Source of the DNA: an uncultured Caryophanales bacterium
Lineage (GTDB): Bacteria; Bacillota_I; Bacilli_A; RF39; UBA660
NCBI GenBank assembly: GCA_946544685.1
Contig: CAMNML010000006.1
Coordinates: 1-55,886 of the forward strand
Length of the DNA: 55,886 nucleotides
Direction: 5' to 3'
The position numbers and the translations under genes are program-made. Numbering within the stretch: the first letter of the stretch is position 1; each line of letters starts with the position of its first letter. The notes below the pieces were generated by a model. That model saw only the letters and a list, made by a program, of their open reading frames with translations, was not told the origin of the DNA and did no database searches. This document shows positions 43,820-52,108 of the stretch, piece by piece.

Positions 43820-44703
43820 TGAAATTTATAAAAGCAAAAACAATTTTATCTAAAGTTAAATATGGTGATGAATGGTATGGTGTAGACTATAACATGAATC
43901 TATATAGAGGATGTCCTCATGGATGTATTTATTGTGACAGTAGAAGTAACTGCTACCACATTGATAACTTTGATATACCAAAAGGAAAAGAAAATGCAAT
44001 TAATATATTAGAAAAAGAGCTATCAAAAAACAAAAGAGGAATAATAGGTATTGGTTCAATGTCAGATACTTATAATCCCATGGAAAAAACATATGAACAA
44101 ACAAGAAATGCATTAAAACTAATAGAAAAATATAACTATGGAGTATCCATTGATACAAAAAGTGATTTAATACTAAGAGACTTAGATATCTTAAAAGAAA
44201 TAAATAAAAAAAACAATGTAATAATTAAATTTACAATAACAACTCCAAATGATAAATTATCTAAAATAATTGAGCCAAATGTATGTGTATCATCAAAAAG
44301 ACTAGAAGCTATAAAGATATTAGCTGACAATAATATATTTACAGGAATAATGCTAAACCCTGTATTACCATTTATTACGGATAAAGAAGAAGACATAAAA
44401 GAATTAGTAAGACTTGCTCATGAACATGGAGCTAAATTTATACACACATATATGGGTATGACTCTAAGAGAAAATCAAAGAGACTATTATTATGATAAAC
44501 TAGATAAGAACTTCAAAGGAATAAAAGAAAAATATATCAAATATTATAAAAATAATTATATATGCACAGTTCCAAATTATAAAAGATTATACAAAATATT
44601 TAAAGAAGAATGTGATAAATATGGAATACTATATAATATGGAAGATATTATAAAAGCATATAAAAAAGAAATAAAAGAAAATGAACAAATATCTTTGTTT
44701 TAA
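43819..44703 (+). CDS. SPL-family radical SAM protein
   Basis: A 294-residue protein. The Fe-S cluster motif CPHGCIYCDSRS (CxxxCxxC) follows NMNLYRGC. Later motifs: IGIGSMSDTYNPMEKTYEQT, VIIKFTITTPN and GIMLNPVLPFITDKEE. It resembles spore-photoproduct-lyase-like radical SAM proteins (MJ0683/SplB-like group) whose reactions are mostly unknown; the C-terminal conserved Cys of true SplB cannot be assigned. It starts at ATG 43819, overlapping the YoaP stop. Confidence 0.9.
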   Translation: MKFIKAKTILSKVKYGDEWYGVDYNMNLYRGCPHGCIYCDSRSNCYHIDNFDIPKGKENAINILEKELSKNKRGIIGIGSMSDTYNPMEKTYEQTRNALKLIEKYNYGVSIDTKSDLILRDLDILKEINKKNNVIIKFTITTPNDKLSKIIEPNVCVSSKRLEAIKILADNNIFTGIMLNPVLPFITDKEEDIKELVRLAHEHGAKFIHTYMGMTLRENQRDYYYDKLDKNFKGIKEKYIKYYKNNYICTVPNYKRLYKIFKEECDKYGILYNMEDIIKAYKKEIKENEQISLF

Positions 44704-44712
44704 GGAGTAAAA

Positions 44713-45342
44713 ATGAAAATACAAGAACCAAAAGTATCTAAAGTAGAAGAATATAACCTATTAGATGCATACAAAGAAAATAATTATAATAATATGTTAT
44801 TTAAAAACAATATCAATGAATATATTAAAATATCAAATAATACTTTTGACTCTTGTATATTCATAGGAATTGACTTTAATAATATAGAATTAGATAATAT
44901 AGAACTAATAGATGTTGTATTTGAAAACTGTGATTTATCAAATAAAAAATTCGATAACACACTAATACAAAGAGTAAAATTTATAAACTGTAAAATGATA
45001 GGAACAACACTTATAGACTCAAGTATAAAAGATGTATTATTTGAATCATGTAATTCAAAATACATTAACTTTTCAAATGCTAGGATATCAAAAATGATAA
45101 TAAATGAAAGTGACTTATCAGAAATGTGTTTTCAAGAAACAACTATAAAAGATTTAGAACTAAATGATACAAATCTATATAAAGCAGAAATAACACGAAC
45201 ACCTTTAAAAAATATAGATGTATCAACATGTAAAATAGAAAATCTAATAATTGACTTTGAATCATTACAAGGACTAATTATAGATAAATTTCAATCAATA
45301 GATTTAATAAATATGTTAGGTGTAAAAATAAAAGGAGAATGA
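44713..45342 (+). CDS. Pentapeptide-repeat protein
   Basis: A 209-residue protein with repeats of the A(D/N)LXX/FxxCxF type: FDSCIFIGIDFNNIELDNIE, VVFENCDLSNKKFDNT, KFINCKMIGTTLIDSS, VLFESCNSKYINFSNA, CFQETTIKDLELNDTNLYKA. It should form a right-handed quadrilateral beta-helix. Some relatives mimic DNA and protect gyrase (Qnr); there is no specific evidence for that here. AAGGAG precedes ATG 44713. Confidence 0.88.
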   Translation: MKIQEPKVSKVEEYNLLDAYKENNYNNMLFKNNINEYIKISNNTFDSCIFIGIDFNNIELDNIELIDVVFENCDLSNKKFDNTLIQRVKFINCKMIGTTLIDSSIKDVLFESCNSKYINFSNARISKMIINESDLSEMCFQETTIKDLELNDTNLYKAEITRTPLKNIDVSTCKIENLIIDFESLQGLIIDKFQSIDLINMLGVKIKGE

Positions 45343-45345
45343 TTT

Positions 45346-45909
45346 ATGAAAATATTTATATCACTATCATCAAGAACTAATATTAATGAAGAATATATAA
45401 AAGATGCAGACTATATAAGTGATGCTCTAGCGCATCTAAACTATGACTTAATTGTAGGAGTTGCTATGAATAAAGGAATGCCTGGAGTAGTATTACAAAA
45501 CTTTAATAAAAATGGAAGAAACATAGATTTAATAACAATGAAAAAATATAAAGAAGATCCAAATGAATTTTCATATGTAAATTTTTCATATGTAGAAAAT
45601 ACATTTGATAGAACAAAAGAAATATATTTTAGAAGTGATGCTTTATTATTAATGCCAGGTGGAACAGGGACAATGTCAGAACTATTTAGTCTTCTAGAAC
45701 AAATACGTACTGATGAAAGTGGAAAAAAGATAATAATATACAATAAAAATAACCATTACGAAAACTTAATAAATCAAATAAAAAAATGTATAGAAGAAAG
45801 ATTTAATGATGATAGTATTTATGATTATTTGATTATTTCAAAAGATAAAGATGAACTAGTTGAACAATTTCAAACATTAATAGAAAGACATGTAAAGACT
45901 AAAAAGTAG
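45346..45909 (+). CDS. LOG/TIGR00730-like Rossmann protein
   Basis: A 187-residue protein with the MoCo-carrier/LOG fold: the N-terminal strand KIFISLSSRTNINEEY, VGVAMNKGMPGVVLQN, and the signature LLMPGGTGTMSELFSLLEQI (PGGxGTxxE). Family members are nucleoside-monophosphate phosphoribohydrolases or nucleotide-binding proteins. It lacks the usual R-x-x-x-M upstream motif in clear form, so activity is uncertain. It starts 3 nt after the pentapeptide gene; AAGGAGAATG provides the RBS. Confidence 0.85.
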   Translation: MKIFISLSSRTNINEEYIKDADYISDALAHLNYDLIVGVAMNKGMPGVVLQNFNKNGRNIDLITMKKYKEDPNEFSYVNFSYVENTFDRTKEIYFRSDALLLMPGGTGTMSELFSLLEQIRTDESGKKIIIYNKNNHYENLINQIKKCIEERFNDDSIYDYLIISKDKDELVEQFQTLIERHVKTKK

Positions 45910-45922
45910 TAAACTTTTTTTT
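45901..45922 (+). terminator. Terminator after the LOG gene
   Basis: AAAAAGT (45901-45907)/ACTTTTT (45913-45919) with the stop codon in stem and loop, then T-run. Confidence 0.7.
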
Positions 45923-46043
45923 GTAGATAAAGGAATACAAGTTAGATTTGAAGATGGTGATTTATTGCTTGAAGAAACAAAATAAGGATAACTAACAAAT
46001 GTAAAATTAAAAGACAATTAAGAAGTAAAATTAGGAGGATAAA
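45923..46043 (+). other. Gap with a short coding remnant
   Basis: A short open piece just before 45985 reads VDKGIQVRFEDGDLLLEETK and stops. It has the look of the middle of a lost gene. AGGAGG before 46044 is the RBS of the GrpB gene. Confidence 0.35.
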
Positions 46044-46586
46044 ATGAAAAATATTGGATTGAAACGAAAATCACCTCTAGAACTATTAGACTATAGAGAA
46101 GACTACAAAGAAATATACGAAGAAGAAAAAGAAGAACTATTAAAAATATATAAAGACAAAATAAAACAAATAGACCATGTAGGAAGTACAAGTATAAAAG
46201 GTATTAAATCAAAACCAATCATAGATATTTTAATTCAAACAGATGATTTAGAAGACTTCATAGAATTTACAGAAAAAGCTGTAGAGGGAGAAACATATAC
46301 AGTAAAAAAAGAACCTACACTAGGAAAAGATTACTTAATTAGAAAAGAAGAAGATGACAAAGTAAAAGCACTCATTCATGTATATAAAACAGGAGATATG
46401 AATGGAGTAACATCTATCATGTTTAGAGACTATCTAAATAATCACGAAGATGAAAGAAAAAAATATGAAGAATTAAAAATAGAACTATATAATAAATATA
46501 AAGACGAAAGAAAAAAATATACACATGGAAAAGACAAATATATAAAAGAAATAATTGCTAAAGCAATTGAAGAATCAAAAAAATAA
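46044..46586 (+). CDS. GrpB/UPF0157 family nucleotidyltransferase-fold protein
   Basis: A 180-residue protein. The UPF0157 hallmark is IDHVGSTSIKGIKSKPIIDI (GS-x-S with the D-x-x/PIIDI pair of the minimal nucleotidyltransferase fold), followed by LIRKEEDDKVKALIHVYKTG and MFRDYLNNHEDERKKYEELK. Function not established; dephospho-CoA kinase fusions occur in other bacteria. AGGAGG, ATG 46044. Confidence 0.93.
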   Translation: MKNIGLKRKSPLELLDYREDYKEIYEEEKEELLKIYKDKIKQIDHVGSTSIKGIKSKPIIDILIQTDDLEDFIEFTEKAVEGETYTVKKEPTLGKDYLIRKEEDDKVKALIHVYKTGDMNGVTSIMFRDYLNNHEDERKKYEELKIELYNKYKDERKKYTHGKDKYIKEIIAKAIEESKK

Positions 46587-46595
46587 GGTGATAAA

Positions 46596-47258
46596 GTGAC
46601 TCTAGATGATTTAAAAATTGAATACGATAAACTACAACTAAAATATGGAGATAAAGAATTAGATTCTATTTATAATGGAGGATGTATAGAAAATCCAGAT
46701 ATTTGTTTTGTATTTATGAATCCAACAAAAAGAAACATAGCTTCAAATAAAAATTGGAAAGGACTAAAATCTCCTTGGATAGGCACTAAAAACATCTGGG
46801 ATTTATTCTATAAACTAAATCTATTAGATGAAGATATTTATAAACAAATAAGAAGTATTAAAGGACCAGAATGGACAGAGAAATTCGCAAATGAAGTATA
46901 TGAAAATGTAAAAAAACATAAATACTTTATAACTAATTTAGGAAAATGTACACAAATAGATGCTAGACCACTTCCAGATAGTGTATATAAAAAATATCTA
47001 AATTTATTAAAAAAAGAAATAGAAATAATAAATCCAAAAGCTATAGTATTATTTGGAAATCAAGTATCATCAATAGTTTTAAATCAAAAAATTTCAGTAT
47101 CACTTTGTAGAAAACAAAAATTTATAAAAAAAATAAATAAAAAAGAATATAATTTCTACCCAGTATTCTACCCAGTAGGGAATGGAATATTTAATATAGA
47201 TAAATCAATAGAAGATATAAAATATATAATAGACAATATTAAAGAAAAGGTAGTATAG
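46596..47258 (+). CDS. Uracil-DNA glycosylase superfamily protein
   Basis: A 220-residue protein. FVFMNPTKRNIASNKNWKGL (motif 1 region, MNP replacing the GEAPG of family 4), FITNLGKCTQIDARPLPDSV, IVLFGNQVSSIVL (GNQ) and the closing YPVFYPVGNG (motif 2 with HPS-like VGNG). It fits a family 4/5-like or uncharacterised UDG-fold DNA repair enzyme. Starts with GTG 46596 behind AGGTGATAAA. Confidence 0.85.
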   Translation: MTLDDLKIEYDKLQLKYGDKELDSIYNGGCIENPDICFVFMNPTKRNIASNKNWKGLKSPWIGTKNIWDLFYKLNLLDEDIYKQIRSIKGPEWTEKFANEVYENVKKHKYFITNLGKCTQIDARPLPDSVYKKYLNLLKKEIEIINPKAIVLFGNQVSSIVLNQKISVSLCRKQKFIKKINKKEYNFYPVFYPVGNGIFNIDKSIEDIKYIIDNIKEKVV

Positions 47259-47266
47259 GTGATAAC

Positions 47267-48046
47267 ATGAATTTAGAAAAAATTATTAAAGATAACTATA
47301 ATTTAGATATTATTAATATAACTAAAAATGAAGACTCATCAGATGGAAATGTATATAATATTAAAACAAAAGATAATAAATATATTGCTAAAATATATAG
47401 TGATAAAGAAAAAGCAGAAAATATGGTTAACCTACACACTTCATTAAATGAATTACATATACCTAAAATAATTATGACAAAAAATAATAAATACTTATTA
47501 GAAGTAGAAAACAAATATATTATTATCTATTCATTTTTAGAAGGAAAACAAATAAGCACATATATTAAAGAAAATAATGATAAATATAATAAAGAAGTAA
47601 TAATACTAATCGCAAAAGAACTAAAGAAATTTCATGATTTAACACTAAATAAAAAATACAATTTAAAAACAATTGAATTTGCTAATAACTTAGAAAGACA
47701 ATCTGTTTTACACTTTGATCTAACAAAAGAAAACATATTTATAAAAGATGATAAAATAGGATTCATAGACTTTGATGATGCAAAATATGGTGACTCTGTT
47801 TGTGACATAGGAATACTATTAAGTTTCTTATTCGTATCTAAAAAAAGAGGCGTTGATAAAGACAGTATAAAAATTTTCTTAGATAATTACTATGAAAATG
47901 AAGAATTAAAAAATAAAGAATTAAAATTTATTAGTAAATATATAACTAAATGGGTTGATTATATAGAAGATGGACATGAATTTGATAGTTCCTTAAAAGA
48001 TAGTTTCGAATTTAAAAAAATGAATGCTGAAAATATAATTAGTTGA
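47267..48046 (+). CDS. Aminoglycoside-phosphotransferase-like kinase
   Basis: A 259-residue APH-fold protein. ATP-binding N-lobe IKTKDNKYIAKIYSDKEKAE (Lys), hinge KYIIIYSFLEGKQISTYI, Brenner motif VLHFDLTKENIFI (HxDxxxxN), metal Asp in KIGFIDFDDAKYGDSVCDIG. Likely phosphorylates a small molecule (antibiotic, choline, sugar or similar); nothing fixes the substrate. Shares its short-gap layout with the UDG gene (GGTGATAAC before ATG 47267). Confidence 0.9.
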   Translation: MNLEKIIKDNYNLDIINITKNEDSSDGNVYNIKTKDNKYIAKIYSDKEKAENMVNLHTSLNELHIPKIIMTKNNKYLLEVENKYIIIYSFLEGKQISTYIKENNDKYNKEVIILIAKELKKFHDLTLNKKYNLKTIEFANNLERQSVLHFDLTKENIFIKDDKIGFIDFDDAKYGDSVCDIGILLSFLFVSKKRGVDKDSIKIFLDNYYENEELKNKELKFISKYITKWVDYIEDGHEFDSSLKDSFEFKKMNAENIIS

Positions 48047-48083
48047 TAGATTTATAGAAAATCTATCTTTTTTATGTTATAAT
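48045..48083 (+). promoter_or_regulatory. Fused terminator and extended -10 promoter
   Basis: Stem GATAGATTT (48045-48053)/AAATCTATC (48059-48067), T-run, then TGT-TATAAT (48075-48083). The APH TGA stop overlaps the stem start. Confidence 0.78.
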
Positions 48084-48106
48084 TCTATAAAGAAAAAGGT
48101 GAAAAT

Positions 48107-48676
48107 ATGAATAAAATCGCAATTGATATTGATAATACAATATGTAATACAAGTGAGTTCTTTGGAGCACTCGCACTAAAATATGATAGAGAAGTATTAC
48201 ATAAAAATAATAATATTAATTATGATAAAGTAGTACCTAGAAGTGATGAATGGAATAAAGAAGAACTATCAGGATTTATAGAAGATATCTTTAATAAAGA
48301 ATCAATAAATATACCAATAAAAGAAGATGCTTCTTTATATATAAATAAATTAAAAGAAAAAGGCTTTGAAATATTATTTATGACAAATAGAGGAATAAAA
48401 GAAGACGATTACACAGATTTAATAGTTTCAGATTATTTAGAAAAGAATAACATTCCATACGATAATATAATAACAAAAACAAATGATAAATATAAATATT
48501 TATATGACTGTGATTATTTCATAGATGACATGATAAAAAATTGTGAAGAAGCATTAGAAAACTCAAATAGTAAAGTAATAATGATGACAACAAATAAAAC
48601 AAAAGACTATAATAATGATAAAATATTTAAAGCAAATAATTGGAAAGAAATATATAATTACATAGATAATAATTAA
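48107..48676 (+). CDS. HAD-family 5' nucleotidase (YqfW/NT5C-like)
   Basis: A 189-residue protein. Motif I KIAIDIDNTICNTSEFF (both Asp), motif II FEILFMTNRG (Thr/Asn), motif IV DYFIDDMIKNCEEAL. It matches the 5'-nucleotidase, deoxy (NT5C/YqfW) type, removing phosphate from nucleotides. RBS AAAGGTG, ATG 48107, with its own extended -10 promoter. Confidence 0.9.
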   Translation: MNKIAIDIDNTICNTSEFFGALALKYDREVLHKNNNINYDKVVPRSDEWNKEELSGFIEDIFNKESINIPIKEDASLYINKLKEKGFEILFMTNRGIKEDDYTDLIVSDYLEKNNIPYDNIITKTNDKYKYLYDCDYFIDDMIKNCEEALENSNSKVIMMTTNKTKDYNNDKIFKANNWKEIYNYIDNN

Positions 48677-48686
48677 AATAGAAAGT

Positions 48687-49334
48687 ATGATAAACATGAA
48701 TTATAAATATATATTTTTTGATTTTGATGGAACAGTAGTTGATACAATAAATGGAACGCGAGATTCTGCTGTGTATGCATTAAGCAAATTCGGAATAGAT
48801 GAAAGTAATAATCCTAATTTAGGTAGAATCTTTAGTGGTCCGCCTATAAAAGAATCATTTAGTAAATATGATTTAACACAAGAAGAAATAGATAAAGCTG
48901 CTGAATACTATAGATATTATCAAGCTAACAACACAATAAAATGTAATACAGTTTACGATGGTATAAAAGAACTATTAGAAACATTAAAACAAAATGGAAA
49001 ACAATGTTATATCGTAACTGCAAAATTAGAATCTACTGCTAAAAAAATATTAGAATATGAAAAATTAGATAAATATTTTGATATGATTGTAGGTGCTACT
49101 CAAGATGGTTCAAGAACTAAAAAGAAAGAAATTTTAAAATATACAATAGGACTTATAAATAATTTCAATCCTAAAGAAGCAATAATGATTGGTGATAGGC
49201 CATCAGATATAAAAGCAGGTATTGATAATGGAATAGATACAATAGGAGTATTATATGGAATGGATACTATTGAAAATTTAAAAGAAGCAAAATATGTTGT
49301 TGATAAACCATTAGACATATTAAATATTATATAA
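48687..49334 (+). CDS. HAD-superfamily phosphatase (Gph-like)
   Basis: A 215-residue protein. Motif I IFFDFDGTVVDTI, cap-domain helix SAVYALSKFG, motif II CYIVTAKLEST, Lys motif III near TKKKEILKYT, motif IV AIMIGDRPSDIKAGIDNG. Phosphoglycolate phosphatase-like architecture with an alpha-helical cap. The RBS is weak (GAAAG); ATG 48696 is an equally possible start. Confidence 0.92.
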   Translation: MINMNYKYIFFDFDGTVVDTINGTRDSAVYALSKFGIDESNNPNLGRIFSGPPIKESFSKYDLTQEEIDKAAEYYRYYQANNTIKCNTVYDGIKELLETLKQNGKQCYIVTAKLESTAKKILEYEKLDKYFDMIVGATQDGSRTKKKEILKYTIGLINNFNPKEAIMIGDRPSDIKAGIDNGIDTIGVLYGMDTIENLKEAKYVVDKPLDILNII

Positions 49335-49344
49335 AAAGGAGTTA

Positions 49345-50322
49345 ATGAAAATGAATAAAGATGGAAGAAAATATATCCCATTTAATGAAAGAAAAAGTGA
49401 AGAATCTATAGTATATTTCACTCGTGATTTAAGTAAAGAAGGACTAAAAAGAATATATGAAAAAGTAAATGAAAATATAGACGGTAAAATAGCTATTAAA
49501 CTACATACTGGAGAACCTCATGGACCAAACATTATACCTAGAGAATGGGTAAAAGACTTCATAAAAAATGAATGTAAAGACGCAACTATTGTTGAAACAA
49601 ATACATATTATGAAGGAGATAGATATACAACAAAGCAACATAGAGAAACACTAAAAATAAATGGTTGGGATTTTTGTCCTGTAGACATTATGGATGAAGA
49701 TGGAACTATAGATTTACCAGTTAAAAATGGTAAATGGTTTGACCATATGGCAATGGGGAAAAATATTGTTAATTATGATTCATTAATAACACTTACACAC
49801 TTTAAAGGACATACTATGGGAGGATTTGGCGGAAGTAATAAAAACCTAGGAATAGGATGCGCCGACGGTAGAATAGGAAAAGCAATGATTCATACATATC
49901 CAGGTGAAGGACAATGGTCTATATCTGAAGAAGCCTTCATGGAAAGAATGACAGAAAGTACAAAAGCAGTTATAGATCACTTTAAAGATAAAATTACATT
50001 TGTAAATGTAATGAGAAATATGAGCGTATCATGTGATTGCGAAGGGATTGCAGCAGAACCTGTAGTAACACCAAATGTTGGAATTTTAGCATCAAGAGAT
50101 ATATGTGCACTAGATACAGCTTGTGTTGATTTAGTATACGCAATGAATAATGAAGAAAATCATGCCTTAGTAGAAAGAATAGAAACAAGACATGGATTAA
50201 GACAATTATCATATATGCATGAATTAGGTATGGGTAATACAAAATATAAAATAATTGATATTGATAATAATATAGAAATAACACAAAAAGAAGCAGTAAA
50301 AGATTTAAAACCTTTTGAATAA
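49345..50322 (+). CDS. DUF362 domain-containing protein
   Basis: A 325-residue protein with the DUF362 pattern: IAIKLHTGEPHGPNIIPREW, ATIVETNTYYEGDRYTTKQH, LITLTHFKGHTMGGFGGSNK, NLGIGCADGRIGK, FVNVMRNMSVSCDCEGIAAE, and PNVGILASRDICALDTACVD. Usually annotated as a ferredoxin-associated protein of unknown function, but no ferredoxin CxxCxxC motif is present; the CDC and scattered Cys could bind metal. AAAGGAG, ATG 49345. Confidence 0.93.
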   Translation: MKMNKDGRKYIPFNERKSEESIVYFTRDLSKEGLKRIYEKVNENIDGKIAIKLHTGEPHGPNIIPREWVKDFIKNECKDATIVETNTYYEGDRYTTKQHRETLKINGWDFCPVDIMDEDGTIDLPVKNGKWFDHMAMGKNIVNYDSLITLTHFKGHTMGGFGGSNKNLGIGCADGRIGKAMIHTYPGEGQWSISEEAFMERMTESTKAVIDHFKDKITFVNVMRNMSVSCDCEGIAAEPVVTPNVGILASRDICALDTACVDLVYAMNNEENHALVERIETRHGLRQLSYMHELGMGNTKYKIIDIDNNIEITQKEAVKDLKPFE

Positions 50323-50340
50323 ACATATTGGAGGAATAAT

Positions 50341-50592
50341 ATGAAAGATAAAGAAGAATATTCAAAAAGAGAAAAAAGAATAATGGATATGGAATATTCT
50401 ATTATTACAGAGTATATTAAATTAAGAAAAAATGCCAAAATATCACAAGAACAATTAGCTAAAGAAACAAACGTAATTAGAACAACGATTGCTAGAATAG
50501 AGACAAATATAAACTCACCTCAACTAAAAACAATGTTAGAATTATTAGAACCTCTTGGTTATACATTAGAAATTGTTCCAATAAAAAAATAA
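50341..50592 (+). CDS. Small XRE-type HTH protein (HigA-like antitoxin fold)
   Basis: An 83-residue protein, almost entirely HTH: YIKLRKNAKISQEQLAKETN, VIRTTIARIETNINSP, LKTMLELLEPLGYTLEIVP. The closing LGYTLEIVP strand is typical of HigA-like antitoxins. No RelE-type toxin gene is next to it. GGAGG precedes ATG 50341. It sits immediately upstream of two operons sharing a palindromic operator and is the best local candidate for their repressor (inference). Confidence 0.85.
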   Translation: MKDKEEYSKREKRIMDMEYSIITEYIKLRKNAKISQEQLAKETNVIRTTIARIETNINSPQLKTMLELLEPLGYTLEIVPIKK

Positions 50593-50666
50593 ACAAAAAG
50601 TTAAAAAAGTATTGACAGATTGTATCTATTAAGATACAATCTTTTTGGGTGATAGAAAATGGAAAA
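50588..50666 (+). repeat. Duplicated promoter/operator/leader module, copy A
   Basis: A 79-nt segment matches 52030-52108 with six mismatches and no gaps, from just before the HTH stop codon through the start codon of ORF140. The coding sequences after it are unrelated. Confidence 0.93.
50612..50641 (+). promoter_or_regulatory. Promoter with palindromic operator, copy A
   Basis: TTGACA (50612-50617), 17 nt, TACAAT (50635-50640). A perfect 9-bp inverted repeat GATTGTATC (50618-50626)-N6-GATACAATC (50633-50641) fills the spacer and covers the -10. Confidence 0.88.
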
Positions 50667-51081
50667 TAATTCAAAAGAAATTAAAAGTGTTAAAGAAATA
50701 AAAGAATTAATTAATAAGGTTATGTTACCAGGATATTCTTACAAAACAAACTTTAGTTCTCCTGATTTTCTAGTTGACATTAATTATAAATTGGTAATTA
50801 TAGCAAAGCTTATTAAACAAGATGATAAAATGGTATATGAATTTATGTTGGATACACAATTCTTATCTGAATGTGAAATTACTTATGATGAATTAGTAAT
50901 GTGCAAAAATATTATTGAAATCTTAGAAATAAACAAAAAATTTGTTTTATCAAAATTTAAAAAATACACTGTGGAAGAATATGAAAAGGAGAAAGAAGAA
51001 AGAAAAAGACAAAGAGATATAATGCTTGAAGCATTAAAAAAAATGATGATGAAAAGATTAGAAGATAATTATACTATGTAG
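50659..51081 (+). CDS. ORF140, unknown protein of the YhcG cassette
   Basis: A 140-residue soluble protein. The leader GGGTGATAG gives the RBS for ATG 50659. The N-terminal half is mixed (KEIKELINKVMLPGYSYK, LVDINYKLVIIAKLIKQDDK). The C-terminal half is a long charged helix (VEEYEKEKEERKRQRDIMLE), probably a coiled coil. No family recognised. It is in the same transcript as the YhcG-type nuclease (13-nt gap). Confidence 0.75.
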   Translation: MENNSKEIKSVKEIKELINKVMLPGYSYKTNFSSPDFLVDINYKLVIIAKLIKQDDKMVYEFMLDTQFLSECEITYDELVMCKNIIEILEINKKFVLSKFKKYTVEEYEKEKEERKRQRDIMLEALKKMMMKRLEDNYTM

Positions 51082-51094
51082 AAAGGAGCAAACC

Positions 51095-51991
51095 ATGAAA
51101 GATAAATATTATGATGAGATAAAAAGCAACTTAATAGAAGACGAAATATATTCAAAAGTAAAAGATTATTCAAAAGAAAATCATAGAGCTCTAACTTATT
51201 ATAAAAACGGCAAACTATTAAAAGAAGCTGGCAAACATTATGGAGATAATATCATAAATAAGTACTCTCAAAAATTAATTGCAGAAGTAGGGAAAAAATA
51301 TACTAGAAGTACATTATTTAGAATGAAACAATTCTATAATGTTTTTTGCGAAGAAAAAGTCGCTCCACTGGTGCGACAATTAACATGGAGTCACTGTTTA
51401 TTGCTGTTACCATTAAAAGATATTAATAAAATATACTATTATGCAACACAAGTAATAAAGAGAAATCTCTCAAAAAGACAACTAGGGGAAATTATAAAAT
51501 CAAGTGAGTATGAAAGGCTGCCAGAAGATACAAAAAATAAATTAAATGATAAAGAAGATTCAAATGTTGTAGATTTTGTAAAAAATCCAATACTAATTAA
51601 AAAGAATAATAATTATGAAGTATTTTCTGAAAAATTGTTACAAAAAATGATTTTAGAAAACATTCCAAAATTCCTAGAAGAACTAGGAGAAGGTTTTACA
51701 TTTATAAAAAATGAATACAAAATTAAAATAGGAAATAGATATAATTACATTGATTTGCTTCTTTATAATATAAAATATAGATGTTATGTAGTCGTAGAAT
51801 TAAAGATTACAGAATTAAAGAAAGAACATACAGGTCAAATTCAAACATACATGAATTATATTGATCAAAATATTAAATCAATAGAAGATAACAAAACAGT
51901 CGGAATAATTATGTGTAAACAAGATAATGAATATGTTATAAAGTATTGCTCAGATAATAGAATAATATCGAGACAATATATATTAGTATAA
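51095..51991 (+). CDS. YhcG/DUF1016-type PDDEXK nuclease
   Basis: A 298-residue protein. The N-terminal DUF1016 helical domain (LLKEAGKHYGDNIINKYSQK, LIAEVGKKYTRSTLFRMKQF, VRQLTWSHCLLLLPL) is followed by a YhcG-type PD-(D/E)XK core: FTFIKNEYKIKIGNRYNYID (catalytic Asp), YRCYVVVELKITELKKEHTG (E-x-K) and QIQTYMNYID. The catalytic residues are intact. Proteins of this family often accompany type I restriction and other defence loci. AAAGGAG, ATG 51095. Confidence 0.92.
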   Translation: MKDKYYDEIKSNLIEDEIYSKVKDYSKENHRALTYYKNGKLLKEAGKHYGDNIINKYSQKLIAEVGKKYTRSTLFRMKQFYNVFCEEKVAPLVRQLTWSHCLLLLPLKDINKIYYYATQVIKRNLSKRQLGEIIKSSEYERLPEDTKNKLNDKEDSNVVDFVKNPILIKKNNNYEVFSEKLLQKMILENIPKFLEELGEGFTFIKNEYKIKIGNRYNYIDLLLYNIKYRCYVVVELKITELKKEHTGQIQTYMNYIDQNIKSIEDNKTVGIIMCKQDNEYVIKYCSDNRIISRQYILV

Positions 51992-52029
51992 AAGTTAATA
52001 GTTTATTATCCTACTATAACATAGTCTGA

Positions 52030-52108
52030 AATAAACAAAAAGTTAAAAATGTATTGACACGTTGTATCTATAATGATACAATATTTTTGGGTGATAGAAA
52101 ATGGAAAA
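52030..52108 (+). repeat. Duplicated promoter/operator/leader module, copy B
   Basis: Matches 50588-50666 at 73 of 79 positions without gaps. Mismatches fall outside the core half-sites, at the palindrome edges and loop. Confidence 0.93.
52054..52082 (+). promoter_or_regulatory. Promoter with palindromic operator, copy B
   Basis: TTGACA (52054-52059), 17 nt, TACAAT (52077-52082). Core inverted repeat TTGTATC (52062-52068)-N6-GATACAA (52075-52081). Comparison with copy A defines the conserved core as 7 bp per half-site. Confidence 0.88.

Noticed and set aside
50341..50592. A classical toxin-antitoxin pair with the HigA-like protein
   Set aside because: No small RelE/HigB-like toxin frame is adjacent; upstream is DUF362 and downstream ORF140 does not resemble a known toxin.
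52054..52082. SOS (LexA/DinR) box controlling dinD
   Set aside because: No CGAAC-N4-GTTCG-like sequence; the palindrome TTGTATC-N6-GATACAA is of a different type.
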